A stretch of DNA of 64,000 nucleotides, from assembly GCA_964551305.1 (NCBI GenBank), contig CAZKBT010000007.1, positions 1-64,000 on the forward strand, read 5' to 3'. Position numbers and translations under genes: made by a program. This DNA comes from JBAZDC01 sp041654595. Lineage in GTDB: Bacteria > Pseudomonadota > Gammaproteobacteria > Burkholderiales > Burkholderiaceae_B. The notes under the pieces were generated by a model. It did not search any database, was not told where the DNA came from, and saw only the letters and a list, made by a program, of their open reading frames with translations. Below are positions 43,185 through 52,274 of this stretch, piece after piece (within the stretch, counting starts at the first letter, position 1; each line of letters begins with the position of its first letter).

Positions 43185-43416
43185 CAAGGCTTCTCCTGTA
43201 CCCACCTATGCGTCAACTATATACCTTGTTTGAGGATCGCACAGTATTGCTATACGAATAGAAAATCGAATTCGCTTCTATAGCCCAAGGCTTCCTGTGT
43301 CAATTTCTATAAGAGCCTGCATCTCGATAATATATATTCAGCGCAACCCCCAACCCCGCCCGGCCACCCATCGTGGCACGACGGAAAGCAAACGACGTAA
43401 AAAGGATAGTGAATAG

Positions 43417-43441
43417 GGAACGTTTTTGACTGCGCGGTTAC
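43417..43441 (+). promoter_or_regulatory. Candidate BtrS promoter of the btrU operon, in the 305-base gap 43185-43489
   Basis: GGAACG (43417-43422), 14 bases, GTTAC (43437-43441) followed by TAA, 48 bases before the ATG at 43490. The remainder of the gap is AT-rich near the chaperone side and C-rich in the middle; no other element was recognised. Confidence 0.62.
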
Positions 43442-43489
43442 TAATGCTTAATCTAGAGTATTAGTTTATCCATCCCTGAGAGTCGCAGC

Positions 43490-44542
43490 ATGACGAGGCC
43501 CAAAACATCCACGTCCGCCATCCGCCGCCGACTGCTGACCGGCATGCTGTGTGGCGCCGCTTCGATCGGCGCCCCCAGGCTTGCCAAGGCGAACGGGCGA
43601 AAGCGCATCTTGATGATTACTTATCGCGGCCTGACCGATGCCGAGTCGGGCTTTCGCCATTATCTGGCCGCATCCGGATTCACGGGCGAAATTCTATACC
43701 GCGACCTGAACCAGAACATCTCCCGCCTGCCCGCCGTCCTGGACGAGATCGACCGTCTGTCGCCGGATTTGATCTATACGTGGGGCACGCCGATCACCTT
43801 GGGCGTGGCGGGCACCTACGACGCTCCGGACCCATCCGGCAAGCTGCGAGGAATCCCCGTGGTATTCGCCTTGGTCACCTCTCCGCTGGGCGCCAGGATC
43901 GTGCCGTCGCTGGAGACGCCGGGCCGGGCCGTTACCGGCGTCATCCACGTCGTCCCCACCGAGCGCCAGCTGCGCTTCATCTCCACGTATCGCAATTTCG
44001 AGAAAATCGGCCTGCTGTACTCTTCCACCGAGCGTAATTCGCAAGTCATCGCGCAGGAAATCTCGGGGCTGTGCGCCGTCGACAATAAGATCGCCTTGCA
44101 CAAGACGTTCAAGCTCGATGCGCAAGGACGACCCACCAGCGAAGGTATCACGGACATGATCGCCGACCTGCGGGCCGAAGGCGCCGAATGGCTGTACCTG
44201 GCGCCCGATACTTACTTGGGCACGGTCTACGACCGGGTGCTGCCGGCCTGCCTGGCGCAGCGGCTTCCCACCTTCGGCGCGGCCGAGCTGGCCGTGCGCC
44301 AATATACCGCCCTGACCGGCATGATCAGCCGCTATTTCTCCATCGGGCAGCTCGCCGCCGTCAAGGCCCTGCAGATGCTGGAGCAAGGCTCCTCCGCCAA
44401 CATCCCGATCGAGACGCTGCGGCGCTTCACCATCGTCCTGAACATCAACACCGCCCATGCGCTGGGCTTCTATCCCCCCTTGGATCTGCTCAGCCATATG
44501 GAAATCGTCAGACATACACCTCCGGATTATTCCTCGACATGA
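43490..44542 (+). CDS. Periplasmic substrate-binding protein (ABC_sub_bind / TrpX type)
   Basis: A 350-residue protein with an N-terminal signal (RRRLLTGMLCGAASIGAPRLAKA, possibly Tat-like) and two alpha/beta lobes of the ABC_sub_bind family: LIYTWGTPITLGVAGTY, GIPVVFALVTSPLGARIV, KIGLLYSSTERNSQVI and LPTFGAAELAVRQYTALTGM. No ABC permease or ATPase is encoded nearby, and the stop overlaps a GNAT gene, then two membrane proteins and btrU. This suggests a sensory and not a transport role. The ligand cannot be told from sequence. Confidence 0.82.
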   Translation: MTRPKTSTSAIRRRLLTGMLCGAASIGAPRLAKANGRKRILMITYRGLTDAESGFRHYLAASGFTGEILYRDLNQNISRLPAVLDEIDRLSPDLIYTWGTPITLGVAGTYDAPDPSGKLRGIPVVFALVTSPLGARIVPSLETPGRAVTGVIHVVPTERQLRFISTYRNFEKIGLLYSSTERNSQVIAQEISGLCAVDNKIALHKTFKLDAQGRPTSEGITDMIADLRAEGAEWLYLAPDTYLGTVYDRVLPACLAQRLPTFGAAELAVRQYTALTGMISRYFSIGQLAAVKALQMLEQGSSANIPIETLRRFTIVLNINTAHALGFYPPLDLLSHMEIVRHTPPDYSST

Positions 44543-45243
44543 CATTTTTGCCGACCATTCCGCTGCCATGTCCCGACTTGTCCTGGCGTGAACTCGACGC
44601 CGGAGACCTGGACGAGATTTATGCGCTGCACCGCCAAGCCATAGGAAATGCCGGCGTCGACATCATCAAGCCCGAAAGCCGCGAATTCTTTGCGCGCTTG
44701 CTCAACGGCGATGGAACGATACTGGGCGTCATCACCCCCGAGCGGCAATTGGTCGCGTACGGCGTCATACAGCGCGCCTGGGGCTCGGAAGAGCAGCCGG
44801 AAGCCTGGTTCGGCTGGCGGGACCGGCCGATCGCCAAGCTGGCCGGGGCCTCGGTCATGCCCGCCTGGCGCGGCGTGGGTTTGCAGCTCGCCTTGATCCA
44901 CCAACGCGTCCTGCATGCCGGCGAGCATTGTCATTTCTATGCGACGGTCGCGCCAGGCAACGCGCCCAGCTGGCAAAACATGCTGCTGGCGGGGTTCCAG
45001 ATCGTGAGTCTGCGGCGCCGCTATGGCGATGCTCTGCGCTATATGCTGACCCGCGAGCCGGCGGCCGGCGCTTTCCCGACGCCGACTGCCGTCGATGCAT
45101 CCAGACCGATCACGGACACGGACCTCGACCAGCAAGCGGCGCTGCTGCGAAACGGCTGGCGCGGATTGGCCGCCAGAACGACGTCCGGCACCCGATATCT
45201 CCTGGTCGACACCACTACGCATGCCGAGGCGGTCCCATCATGA
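44539..45243 (+). CDS. GNAT-family acetyltransferase in the btrU operon
   Basis: A 234-residue protein with the GNAT acetyl-CoA binding core: LAGASVMPAWRGVGLQLALIHQRVLHAGEHCHFYATVAPGNAPSWQNMLLAGFQIV, where RGVGLQ is the variant of the RxxGxG/A loop. Cytoplasmic, with no signal or membrane segment. The start overlaps the binding-protein stop by ATGA and the stop overlaps the next gene by ATGA, so all five genes are translationally coupled. Acceptor unknown; a small-molecule or a protein target are both possible. Confidence 0.78.
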   Translation: MTFLPTIPLPCPDLSWRELDAGDLDEIYALHRQAIGNAGVDIIKPESREFFARLLNGDGTILGVITPERQLVAYGVIQRAWGSEEQPEAWFGWRDRPIAKLAGASVMPAWRGVGLQLALIHQRVLHAGEHCHFYATVAPGNAPSWQNMLLAGFQIVSLRRRYGDALRYMLTREPAAGAFPTPTAVDASRPITDTDLDQQAALLRNGWRGLAARTTSGTRYLLVDTTTHAEAVPS

Positions 45244-45998
45244 GCATCACGACGCGCCTTGCCTGGATACTATCCTTGTTCGTCGTCGTCAGCATCCTGA
45301 GTAATGCATGGCTGTCCGCGAACGCGCTGCAACATTTCAACGACGATACCATGGAGGTACACAATCAGTATCTTCTCAGGGCGCTGGCCCGCACGATCGA
45401 AGCCAATCTCCTGATCGGACAGGAGATCGATCAAATGGATATGATGCAAGCCATAATCGAGCGGGAACGCATAGGGGCGATCGACATGCTCGCCATCGAC
45501 ATTTATTCGGCCAACGGCACCATCCTGTACAGCACCGATCCAGGCACGCGCGGCAGCGCCGCCCCCCAGGCCTGGCTCGACCACATGAACAACACGGACT
45601 CATGGCGCATCGTCGGCACGCACGAAGTGGCGACCGGCATGTATGTCGGCGACGAGTTTCGCCCCGCAAGCGTGGGGATCGCCATTACGACCCTGCGCTC
45701 CCAGGCCACCACATCGTGGGAAACCTGGCTGGAAACCGTTACGAACGTCGCGACGCTGACCGTGTTGTTCGCAAGCGCGACGATGCTGCTGGCCTTCCTG
45801 GCCGGTCGCGTATTGCTGCGCCCTTACTCGCGCGTTGCACGGATACTCGCCGCCTCGGAGGACCAGCCGCCGCCCAAGAACGGCCGGCCTTGCGCGCTGA
45901 GCGATGCGGCCACCGCATTCAAAAGCCGGCATGCCGACCAACGAAACGACATTCAACGCGCCACGTCAACCCTCGAAGAGCTCGATAATGCACTCTGA
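45240..45998 (+). CDS. Membrane sensor-like protein (two TM helices, periplasmic loop)
   Basis: A 252-residue protein with TM1 at ~8-27 (AWILSLFVVVSILSNAWL), a periplasmic domain of ~135 residues (IEANLLIGQEIDQMDMMQAIIERERIGAIDMLAIDIYSANGTILYSTDPG resembles a small PAS/Cache fold), TM2 at ~166-190 and a short ~60-residue cytoplasmic tail. It looks like a sensor histidine kinase input half without HAMP or kinase. Start ATG overlaps the GNAT stop; end overlaps the next gene by 11 bases. Confidence 0.72.
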   Translation: MSITTRLAWILSLFVVVSILSNAWLSANALQHFNDDTMEVHNQYLLRALARTIEANLLIGQEIDQMDMMQAIIERERIGAIDMLAIDIYSANGTILYSTDPGTRGSAAPQAWLDHMNNTDSWRIVGTHEVATGMYVGDEFRPASVGIAITTLRSQATTSWETWLETVTNVATLTVLFASATMLLAFLAGRVLLRPYSRVARILAASEDQPPPKNGRPCALSDAATAFKSRHADQRNDIQRATSTLEELDNAL

Positions 45999-46851
45999 TC
46001 CTGTTTCGCTGCGACGGCTGAAGCGACGCAACATCATTTATGGCGCCGTCATAGGTTTCTTGATCGTCCTGCTGACGGCCGGCGCCGCCAACGGCATCGC
46101 GCTGATCGATTTGCACCAGAAACTGGCCGACGAAGGCGAGGACGAGGCCGAGTTCCTGGCCGCCTCCGTCAGCCGCACGCTGGGGCAGCAGCTCGAACGC
46201 GCGGCCTCGCTGGATATCCCGCTGCAAGCCTTACCCGATCTGGAACTCACCTTGCACAGAAGAATGAGCCGCGTAGCGGGAATTTCAGCGGTCACCGTCC
46301 TGGCGCCCAATGGGGAAACGGTCGCCTCGGCCGGCAACGGCAACAAGGAACAGGTCATGGTGACCCAGGAAATCCGGGTCAACGGCAAAGTCTGGGGACG
46401 CTTGGCCGTCAGCACCACGCCCATCATGCTGTCCACCGCATTTCAAAGCGCGCGCAACCTTTCCCTGGCCATGCTGTCCGCGTTCGCCCTGCTCGGCGCC
46501 CTCGCCGGCGGCTGGGTCGCCTTTCGCGTTTCCCAGGACCAGGGGCGCCTGTTCCATTACCTGAACAAGCCGGCCACCCGAAACGACGTGATGGATGGCC
46601 CGCGAACGCAACAACAAGACGTGTCTCTGTACTTGTCCACCACCGACCCCATGCGCAACGCCTGGCAGGCCGCCTATGCGCAAGAGGCCCGCACGGCAAA
46701 CGAAAATGCGGCCGTCCACCGCTACGCGTCGGAGCTGCTCGCTCTTGACTTCAATCACGCCATGCGCCCCCGGATCGCCGAACTGACCGACGTCGACGGC
46801 GTCCGCCTGGCCTTGTCCACCGACTCCTTTCCATCACCAACAACGCCATGA
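45988..46851 (+). CDS. Second membrane sensor-like protein in the btrU operon
   Basis: A 287-residue protein with TM1 at ~13-38 (YGAVIGFLIVLLTAGAANGIALI), a periplasmic domain with GISAVTVLAPNGETVASAGNGNKEQVMVTQEIRVNGKVWGRLAVSTTP typical of small sensor folds, TM2 at ~160-185 and an ~100-residue cytoplasmic tail with no recognised domain. It repeats the architecture of the preceding gene. The stop overlaps the btrU start by ATGA. Probably transmits a periplasmic signal to BtrU; this is inference from context. Confidence 0.7.
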   Translation: MHSDPVSLRRLKRRNIIYGAVIGFLIVLLTAGAANGIALIDLHQKLADEGEDEAEFLAASVSRTLGQQLERAASLDIPLQALPDLELTLHRRMSRVAGISAVTVLAPNGETVASAGNGNKEQVMVTQEIRVNGKVWGRLAVSTTPIMLSTAFQSARNLSLAMLSAFALLGALAGGWVAFRVSQDQGRLFHYLNKPATRNDVMDGPRTQQQDVSLYLSTTDPMRNAWQAAYAQEARTANENAAVHRYASELLALDFNHAMRPRIAELTDVDGVRLALSTDSFPSPTTP

Positions 46852-48899
46852 TGTCGCTGCGCAGCCGCCTGACGCTCATCGTCGTCCTGGGGTTCGCCCT
46901 GCTTCTGGGCACGATGTTCACCGCCGAGAAAATACGGGAACGGCTCTTCGAGGACTATCTGCGGGACGCGTCCATCGCGGCCCAACAAGCGCTATGGGAA
47001 GAAATCATTTCCGTGGAAGTCTTGTCGGTCAAGTCCAGTCTGTCCCTATTGACGGCCAATGGCCACATGACCGCCGAAGGGCTGTCCATCCTGAAAATGG
47101 ATCCCACGTGGTACATGGCTGCGAGCCTGGAGGCCGTCGCGCTCGTGGACGAGAACCGTCGGGTTTTCGTTTCCCAAGGCCAGATCACGCCGCGGCAGCT
47201 GCTGGACGCCGGGACGATGGATCTCGTTCGCAAGGGCGAAGAGGCCTCAGGCCTGCGGCAGATCGGCAATCACCAGATCGTGTTGATCGTCGCCGAACCC
47301 GTCATCATGGACGACCAGCACTACACCCTCGTTGCCGCGGCGCAGCTGAACGACGCGTTGTCGCGTTATGCCGCGCGCACCCTCAGCTCCGCCCACATTC
47401 TGAGTTTGCATGGCAAACTGCTGAGCAGTTCCGATCCGGAGCGCTGGAATACCTATCAACCCGACGTATCGACCCGGCTGCCGACCCGCCAGGAAATCGA
47501 CACGGACCAACGCACCTACGTCGCGACCACGGTGCCGCTCAAGGATATCGTGCAAAGCAGCACAGGCGTTCTGGTAAGCATGGCGGACGTCACCGATGCG
47601 CAGGCCTCGAGAAACGCTCTCAGGAATTCGACGCTGATAGTGACGGCCATCCTGGGACTGCTCGGACTACTCGTCGTCAACGTCGTCATCTGGCGCAGCT
47701 TCCGCCCGCTGCGCGCGGCTCTGGACGTCCTGAACGATCTCTCGTTGCGAGACGGTGATACCGGGACGCAATCGACGGTCAAGGCCAGCGACGAGATCGG
47801 GCACCTGAGCCAGGCGATCGGCGCGCTGCGCCATCGCACCGCACTGGTCGACGAACACAACATGCAGCGCAAGCGCATGCGGCTCAAGCAAGAACGGGTG
47901 ATCCAGCACGAGCTCAAGGCGCTGGCCGCCGCCGTCGACTCCACCAGCCGCGAGGAGGTGCTGAGCCTGCTCAATGAAAAAGCCGATCCGTCTCAACCCG
48001 AAGAGCCGCTGTTGCGCCTGACTCGCGTGCTGTCCAACCTTCGCCACAGGCTGATTGAACAGCACATGCGATTATCGCGGATGGTGGTGGACTTGCGCGA
48101 CGCGCTCATCAGCAAGAGCAAGCTGCTGGGATTGCAGCAGGAACTGAAGATCGCCAGCACCGTGCAGATGAGCATACTTCCGCGCATGACGATACAAGAC
48201 CAGCGCGTCGCCCTGAGCGCGCGCATTATTCCCGCCCAGGAAGTCGGCGGAGACTTCTACGACTACGCCATATTGGATAAGCATCACCTGTCCTTCGTCA
48301 TCGCGGACGTGTCGGGGAAAGGCATACCGGCCGCGTTGTTCATGGCCATTTCGCGCACGCTGCTCAAGTCCATATCCATGTTCGTCGCCACGCCCAGGTC
48401 CTGCGTACAAAGACTGAACGATCTGCTGGCCGCCGAAAACGATCAAATGCTTTTCGTAACACTGTTCTACGGCATTCTGGACCTGCGCACGGGGGCACTG
48501 CAATTCGTCAATGCCGGCCACCACCACCCGTATTTGCTGCGACATTCCGGCACGCTGGAACAGGTTCCCGGCATCAACGGACCGGCCGTCGGCGTGATGC
48601 AAGGCATAGGCTACGCGCAAGGACAACTCGTGCTCGAGCCCGGCGATACGCTTTATCTATACACCGACGGCATTACGGAAGCCTTCGACCCGAACCAGAA
48701 CCTTTACGGCAACCGTCGGCTGGAAGCGACGCTTTCCGCCATGCCGGCGAGCGCGTTCCCCGACGCCATTTCGGACCGGATCATCCAGGATATGCGCGCA
48801 TTCGAGCAAGGCTTCAGGCAAACCGACGACATCACCAGCCTGTGCCTGCGCTACTTGGGAAATGCCGATACGCACGACAGAACAAGGGCTCTGCGCTAG
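46848..48899 (+). CDS. btrU: Membrane-bound PP2C-type serine phosphatase BtrU
   Basis: A 683-residue RsbU/SpoIIE-type phosphatase expected to dephosphorylate BtrV. TM1 at ~7-25, a periplasmic sensor domain at ~30-260, TM2 at ~263-285, a HAMP-like linker with NDLSLRDGD and DEIGHLSQAIGALR, a coiled coil, then PP2C from ~430: ILPRM, EVGGDFYDY near 466, FVIADVSGKGIPAALF, VNAGHHHPYLL, LYTDGITEAF near 606 and TDDIT near 660, the metal-binding set. It ends the five-gene coupled operon. Its stop is 61 bases before argJ and marks the right edge of the island. Confidence 0.92.
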   Translation: MMSLRSRLTLIVVLGFALLLGTMFTAEKIRERLFEDYLRDASIAAQQALWEEIISVEVLSVKSSLSLLTANGHMTAEGLSILKMDPTWYMAASLEAVALVDENRRVFVSQGQITPRQLLDAGTMDLVRKGEEASGLRQIGNHQIVLIVAEPVIMDDQHYTLVAAAQLNDALSRYAARTLSSAHILSLHGKLLSSSDPERWNTYQPDVSTRLPTRQEIDTDQRTYVATTVPLKDIVQSSTGVLVSMADVTDAQASRNALRNSTLIVTAILGLLGLLVVNVVIWRSFRPLRAALDVLNDLSLRDGDTGTQSTVKASDEIGHLSQAIGALRHRTALVDEHNMQRKRMRLKQERVIQHELKALAAAVDSTSREEVLSLLNEKADPSQPEEPLLRLTRVLSNLRHRLIEQHMRLSRMVVDLRDALISKSKLLGLQQELKIASTVQMSILPRMTIQDQRVALSARIIPAQEVGGDFYDYAILDKHHLSFVIADVSGKGIPAALFMAISRTLLKSISMFVATPRSCVQRLNDLLAAENDQMLFVTLFYGILDLRTGALQFVNAGHHHPYLLRHSGTLEQVPGINGPAVGVMQGIGYAQGQLVLEPGDTLYLYTDGITEAFDPNQNLYGNRRLEATLSAMPASAFPDAISDRIIQDMRAFEQGFRQTDDITSLCLRYLGNADTHDRTRALR

Positions 48900-48959
48900 A
48901 ATCAAGTTTGGCGCTACGCCGTTTTCTTGTCTTCCCCCTTTTCCCTTGGCGCACCCCAC

Positions 48960-50186
48960 ATGGCTGTCAATCTGCAGATCCCTTCCGAATCCGATATTTT
49001 CCCCGTTCCCGGGGTGAAGATTGGCGTTGCCCAGGCGGGCATACGCAAGACAGGGCGACGCGACTTGACGGTCTTTATGCTGGCCGAAGGCAGCAGCGTG
49101 GCGGGCGTGTTCACCCGCAACCGCTTCCGCGCCGCTCCGGTGCAAGTATGCGAAAGCCATCTGGCCGCGCAGAAGGACATTCGCGCGCTGGTCGTCAATA
49201 CCGGCAACGCCAATGCTGGCACGGGTGAGCCGGGCCTGAACGACGCGCGGCGCACCTGCGCCGCGTTGGCCGAGCTGCTCGCCATACAGGCCGAGCAGGT
49301 CCTGCCGTTCTCCACCGGGGTCATCCTGGAGCCTTTGCCCATGGACCGGCTACTTGCCGGGCTGCCCGCGGCGATCGCGGACCTGCGCGAGGACAACTGG
49401 TTTTCGGCCGCGCACGGCATCATGACCACGGACACGCAGCCCAAGATCGTTTCCCGCCGGCTCGATATCGACGGAAAATCGGTCACGCTCACGGGCATCA
49501 GCAAAGGCGCGGGCATGATCCGCCCCAACATGGCCACGATGCTCGGTTATCTCGCTACCGACGCCGGCATCGCTCCCGCTCTTCTGAAAAAGGCGGCCGG
49601 CCGGATCGCCGAACGTTCATTCAATCGCATCACGGTGGACGGGGATACGTCCACCAACGACTCCTTCATCCTGATCGCCACGGGCCATGGCGCCGTCCGG
49701 ATTCAGGGCGAAGACGATCCGCGCTGGCCCGCCCTGTTTGAAGCGCTTGCCGCGGCCTCGACGGAACTGGCGCAAAAGATCGTGCGCGATGCCGAAGGCG
49801 CGACCAAGTTCATCACGGTCCGGGTCGAACAGGCGGCAAGCACCGAAGAAGCGCTGAAAGTCGCTTACTCGGTCGCGCATTCGCCGCTGGTGAAAACGGC
49901 CTTCTTCGCCTCCGACCCCAACCTGGGCCGCATCCTGGCCGCCATCGGCTATGCGGGCATCGACGATCTGGACGTGGCCGGCATACGGCTCTGGCTGGGC
50001 GACGTATTGGTGGCGCTCGACGGCGGACGCAATCCCGACTACCGCGAGGAAGACGGGCAGCGCGTCATGAAGGAACCCGAAATCCTGGTGCGCATCGCCC
50101 TGGGACGCGGAAACGTGTCCGATACCGTGTACACCTGCGACTTCACCCACGATTACGTCTCGATCAACGCGGACTATCGTTCCTGA
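48960..50186 (+). CDS. argJ: Bifunctional ornithine acetyltransferase / N-acetylglutamate synthase ArgJ
   Basis: Cytoplasmic arginine-synthesis enzyme that moves an acetyl group from acetylornithine to glutamate. The 408-residue precursor self-cleaves before Thr193 in KGAGMIRPNMATMLGY, which gives alpha and beta chains with Thr as nucleophile. NTGNANAGTGEPG, FSTGVILEPLP and DGDTSTNDSF are further family motifs. ATG at 48960 gives MAVNLQIPSE; the ATG at 48927 would add 11 residues and looks like leader. First housekeeping gene to the right of the island. Confidence 0.95.
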   Translation: MAVNLQIPSESDIFPVPGVKIGVAQAGIRKTGRRDLTVFMLAEGSSVAGVFTRNRFRAAPVQVCESHLAAQKDIRALVVNTGNANAGTGEPGLNDARRTCAALAELLAIQAEQVLPFSTGVILEPLPMDRLLAGLPAAIADLREDNWFSAAHGIMTTDTQPKIVSRRLDIDGKSVTLTGISKGAGMIRPNMATMLGYLATDAGIAPALLKKAAGRIAERSFNRITVDGDTSTNDSFILIATGHGAVRIQGEDDPRWPALFEALAAASTELAQKIVRDAEGATKFITVRVEQAASTEEALKVAYSVAHSPLVKTAFFASDPNLGRILAAIGYAGIDDLDVAGIRLWLGDVLVALDGGRNPDYREEDGQRVMKEPEILVRIALGRGNVSDTVYTCDFTHDYVSINADYRS

Positions 50187-50223
50187 GCCGGATGGACGGC
50201 ATGGACATCGGTCCACACCCATA

Positions 50224-50253
50224 TTGACGCCTACTCGATTTCTAAGCTAGAAT
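50224..50253 (+). promoter_or_regulatory. Sigma-70 type promoter of rplU-rpmA
   Basis: TTGACG (50224-50229), 18 bases, TAGAAT (50248-50253), followed by ~55 bases of leader to the rplU ATG. The fit is good for a ribosomal protein promoter. Confidence 0.6.
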
Positions 50254-50308
50254 CAAGGGCTTGGCACTTTGGCCAAGGCATTATTTTTCAAAACTTAGGA
50301 AATCCCAC

Positions 50309-50620
50309 ATGTACGCGGTCATAAAAACCGGCGGCAAGCAGTATCGCGTTGCCGCGGGTCAAAAACTGAAGATAGAACAGATACCGGCAGACATTGGGCA
50401 AGAAATTTCGCTGGACCAGGTGTTATCGGTTGGCGAAGGCGACGATCTGAAGATCGGCACGCCTTTGGTCTCCGGAGCGCTGGTCAAGGCAACCGTTCTT
50501 GCGCAAGGCCGCCACGACAAGGTCAAAATTTTCAAGATGCGCCGGCGCAAGCACTACCAAAAGCACCAAGGCCATCGTCAAAACTACACCGAAATCCGCA
50601 TCGAAGCCATCACGGCTTGA
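50309..50620 (+). CDS. rplU: 50S ribosomal protein L21
   Basis: A 103-residue L21 starting MYAVIKTGGKQYRV, the invariant N-terminus, and ending HRQNYTEIRIEAITA. TTAGGA lies upstream of the ATG at 50309; the longer open frame from 50261 is leader. Followed after 36 bases by rpmA, the universal pair. Confidence 0.98.
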   Translation: MYAVIKTGGKQYRVAAGQKLKIEQIPADIGQEISLDQVLSVGEGDDLKIGTPLVSGALVKATVLAQGRHDKVKIFKMRRRKHYQKHQGHRQNYTEIRIEAITA

Positions 50621-50656
50621 TACGGGTCTGACAGTTCTGGATAGCAGGAGCTAAAC

Positions 50657-50917
50657 ATGGCACAGAAAAAAGGCGGCGGCTCTACGCGCAACGGTCGCGA
50701 CTCGCAGGCCAAGCGGCTTGGCGTCAAGGTATACGGCGGGCAACTCATCCCGGCGGGCTCGATCATCGTTCGCCAGCGCGGCACGCAGTTCCACCCCGGC
50801 GTGAACGTCGGCATCGGCAAGGACCACACGCTGTATTCGCTGGTCGACGGCAAGGTCAAGTTCGCCGTTACCGGCGCACTGAACAAGCGCACTGTCTCGG
50901 TCGACGCTGCGGAATAA
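50657..50917 (+). CDS. rpmA: 50S ribosomal protein L27
   Basis: An 86-residue L27 starting MAQKKGGGSTRNGRDSQAKRLGVKVYGGQ, with GTQFHPGVNVGIGKDHTLYSLVDG in the core. The N-terminal tail reaches the peptidyl transferase centre. CAGGAG precedes the ATG. A terminator follows 16 bases after the stop. Confidence 0.98.
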   Translation: MAQKKGGGSTRNGRDSQAKRLGVKVYGGQLIPAGSIIVRQRGTQFHPGVNVGIGKDHTLYSLVDGKVKFAVTGALNKRTVSVDAAE

Positions 50918-50933
50918 TCCCCGCCTCCCGACC

Positions 50934-50969
50934 AAAAAAAGCCCTGCCGGTGCCCTGGCGGGGCTTTTT
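50934..50969 (+). terminator. Rho-independent terminator after rpmA (possibly bidirectional)
   Basis: AAAAAAAGCCCTGCC pairs with GGCGGGGCTTTTT; stem of GCCC/GGGC plus GCC/GGC around a short loop, with a T-tract on the plus strand and an A-tract on the 5' side. Confidence 0.88.
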
Positions 50970-51139
50970 GTTTCCATGCCTCGTCCGCGAACAGGATCGC
51001 CCGGCGCAATCCGGCGATGCCTGCGGTTCGCGTTGGCTATCGATTGCTTTAGAATAGCGACAAGGCTCGAATGCCGAAAGGCCTTGCTTTTCAAGCAAGA
51101 ACGGCAGCCTCCACCCCTTAATGTGTATCGGCACCCATC

Positions 51140-52246
51140 ATGAAATTCGTAGACGAAGCAACCATTGAAGTCATTGCCGGCAAAGGCGGCAACGGCGTCG
51201 CCAGCTTTCGCCGCGAAAAATTCGTTCCCCGGGGCGGCCCCGACGGAGGAGATGGAGGCCGAGGCGGCAGCATCCTGGCCGTCGCCGATCGCAACATCAA
51301 CACCTTGGTGGACTACCGCTATGCGCGCCTGCATCGCGCCAAAAATGGCGAAAACGGCCGCGGCTCGGATCAATACGGCGCCGCCGCGCCGGACATCGTC
51401 CTGCGGGTGCCCGTGGGCACGACGATTTCCGATGCCGAAACGGGTGAGCTGCTGTTCGATCTGGATACGCACGATCAACAGGTCACGCTGGCGCAAGGCG
51501 GCCAGGGCGGCATGGGCAACCTGCACTTCAAGTCCAGCGTCAACCGGGCTCCCCGGCAATTCACCCACGGCAAAGAAGGCGAACAGCGCAAGCTCAAGCT
51601 GGAACTCAAGATCCTGGCCGACGTCGGCCTGCTGGGCATGCCCAATGCCGGCAAGTCCACCTTGATCAGCCGGATTTCCAATGCGCGTCCGAAGATCGCC
51701 GATTATCCGTTTACGACGCTGCATCCCAACCTCGGCGTGGTGCGAACCTCGGCCGCGCGCAGCTTCACCGTGGCCGACATTCCGGGCCTGATCGAAGGAG
51801 CGTCCGAAGGCGCGGGGCTGGGCCATCTGTTTCTGCGCCATCTTTCACGCACGCAGATACTGCTGCACCTGATCGACGTATCGACGCTGGACCCGGACGT
51901 CGACCCCATTGAAAAAGCCGTCGTCGATGCGCGCGCGATTCTCAACGAACTGCGCCTTTACGACCCGGCCCTCTACGAGAAGCCGCGCTGGCTGGTGTTG
52001 AACAAGATCGACATGGTCGACGATCCCGAACGCATCAAGGCCGAGCTCTGCAAGAAACTGAATTGGTCGGGTCCTGTGTTCGGCATTTCGGCGCTCGGCG
52101 GCGCCGGCACCCAGGAACTGATCTGGCAGCTGCAGGACTGGCTGGACGAGCAGCGTCAAAAGGCCAACATGGCGCAGGACATCGCCGATGGCACCTACGA
52201 ACCGCAAGACCGGCGCTTCGACCCGGATCGCGGCAACGTATCCTGA
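51140..52246 (+). CDS. obgE: GTPase ObgE/CgtA
   Basis: A 368-residue essential GTPase tied to 50S assembly and stress control. The N-terminal glycine-rich Obg domain is at 1-158 (GGPDGGDGGRGGSI, QGGQGGMGNLHFKSS), and the G domain runs from ~160 with G1 GMPNAGKSTL, G3 DIPGLIEGASEGAGLG, G4 NKID. The C-terminal tail is short. It follows rplU-rpmA as usual, in its own transcript judging by the terminator. Confidence 0.96.
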   Translation: MKFVDEATIEVIAGKGGNGVASFRREKFVPRGGPDGGDGGRGGSILAVADRNINTLVDYRYARLHRAKNGENGRGSDQYGAAAPDIVLRVPVGTTISDAETGELLFDLDTHDQQVTLAQGGQGGMGNLHFKSSVNRAPRQFTHGKEGEQRKLKLELKILADVGLLGMPNAGKSTLISRISNARPKIADYPFTTLHPNLGVVRTSAARSFTVADIPGLIEGASEGAGLGHLFLRHLSRTQILLHLIDVSTLDPDVDPIEKAVVDARAILNELRLYDPALYEKPRWLVLNKIDMVDDPERIKAELCKKLNWSGPVFGISALGGAGTQELIWQLQDWLDEQRQKANMAQDIADGTYEPQDRRFDPDRGNVS

Positions 52247-52274
52247 CCCCCTCCACTTCGCGCTTTCGTCGTTC

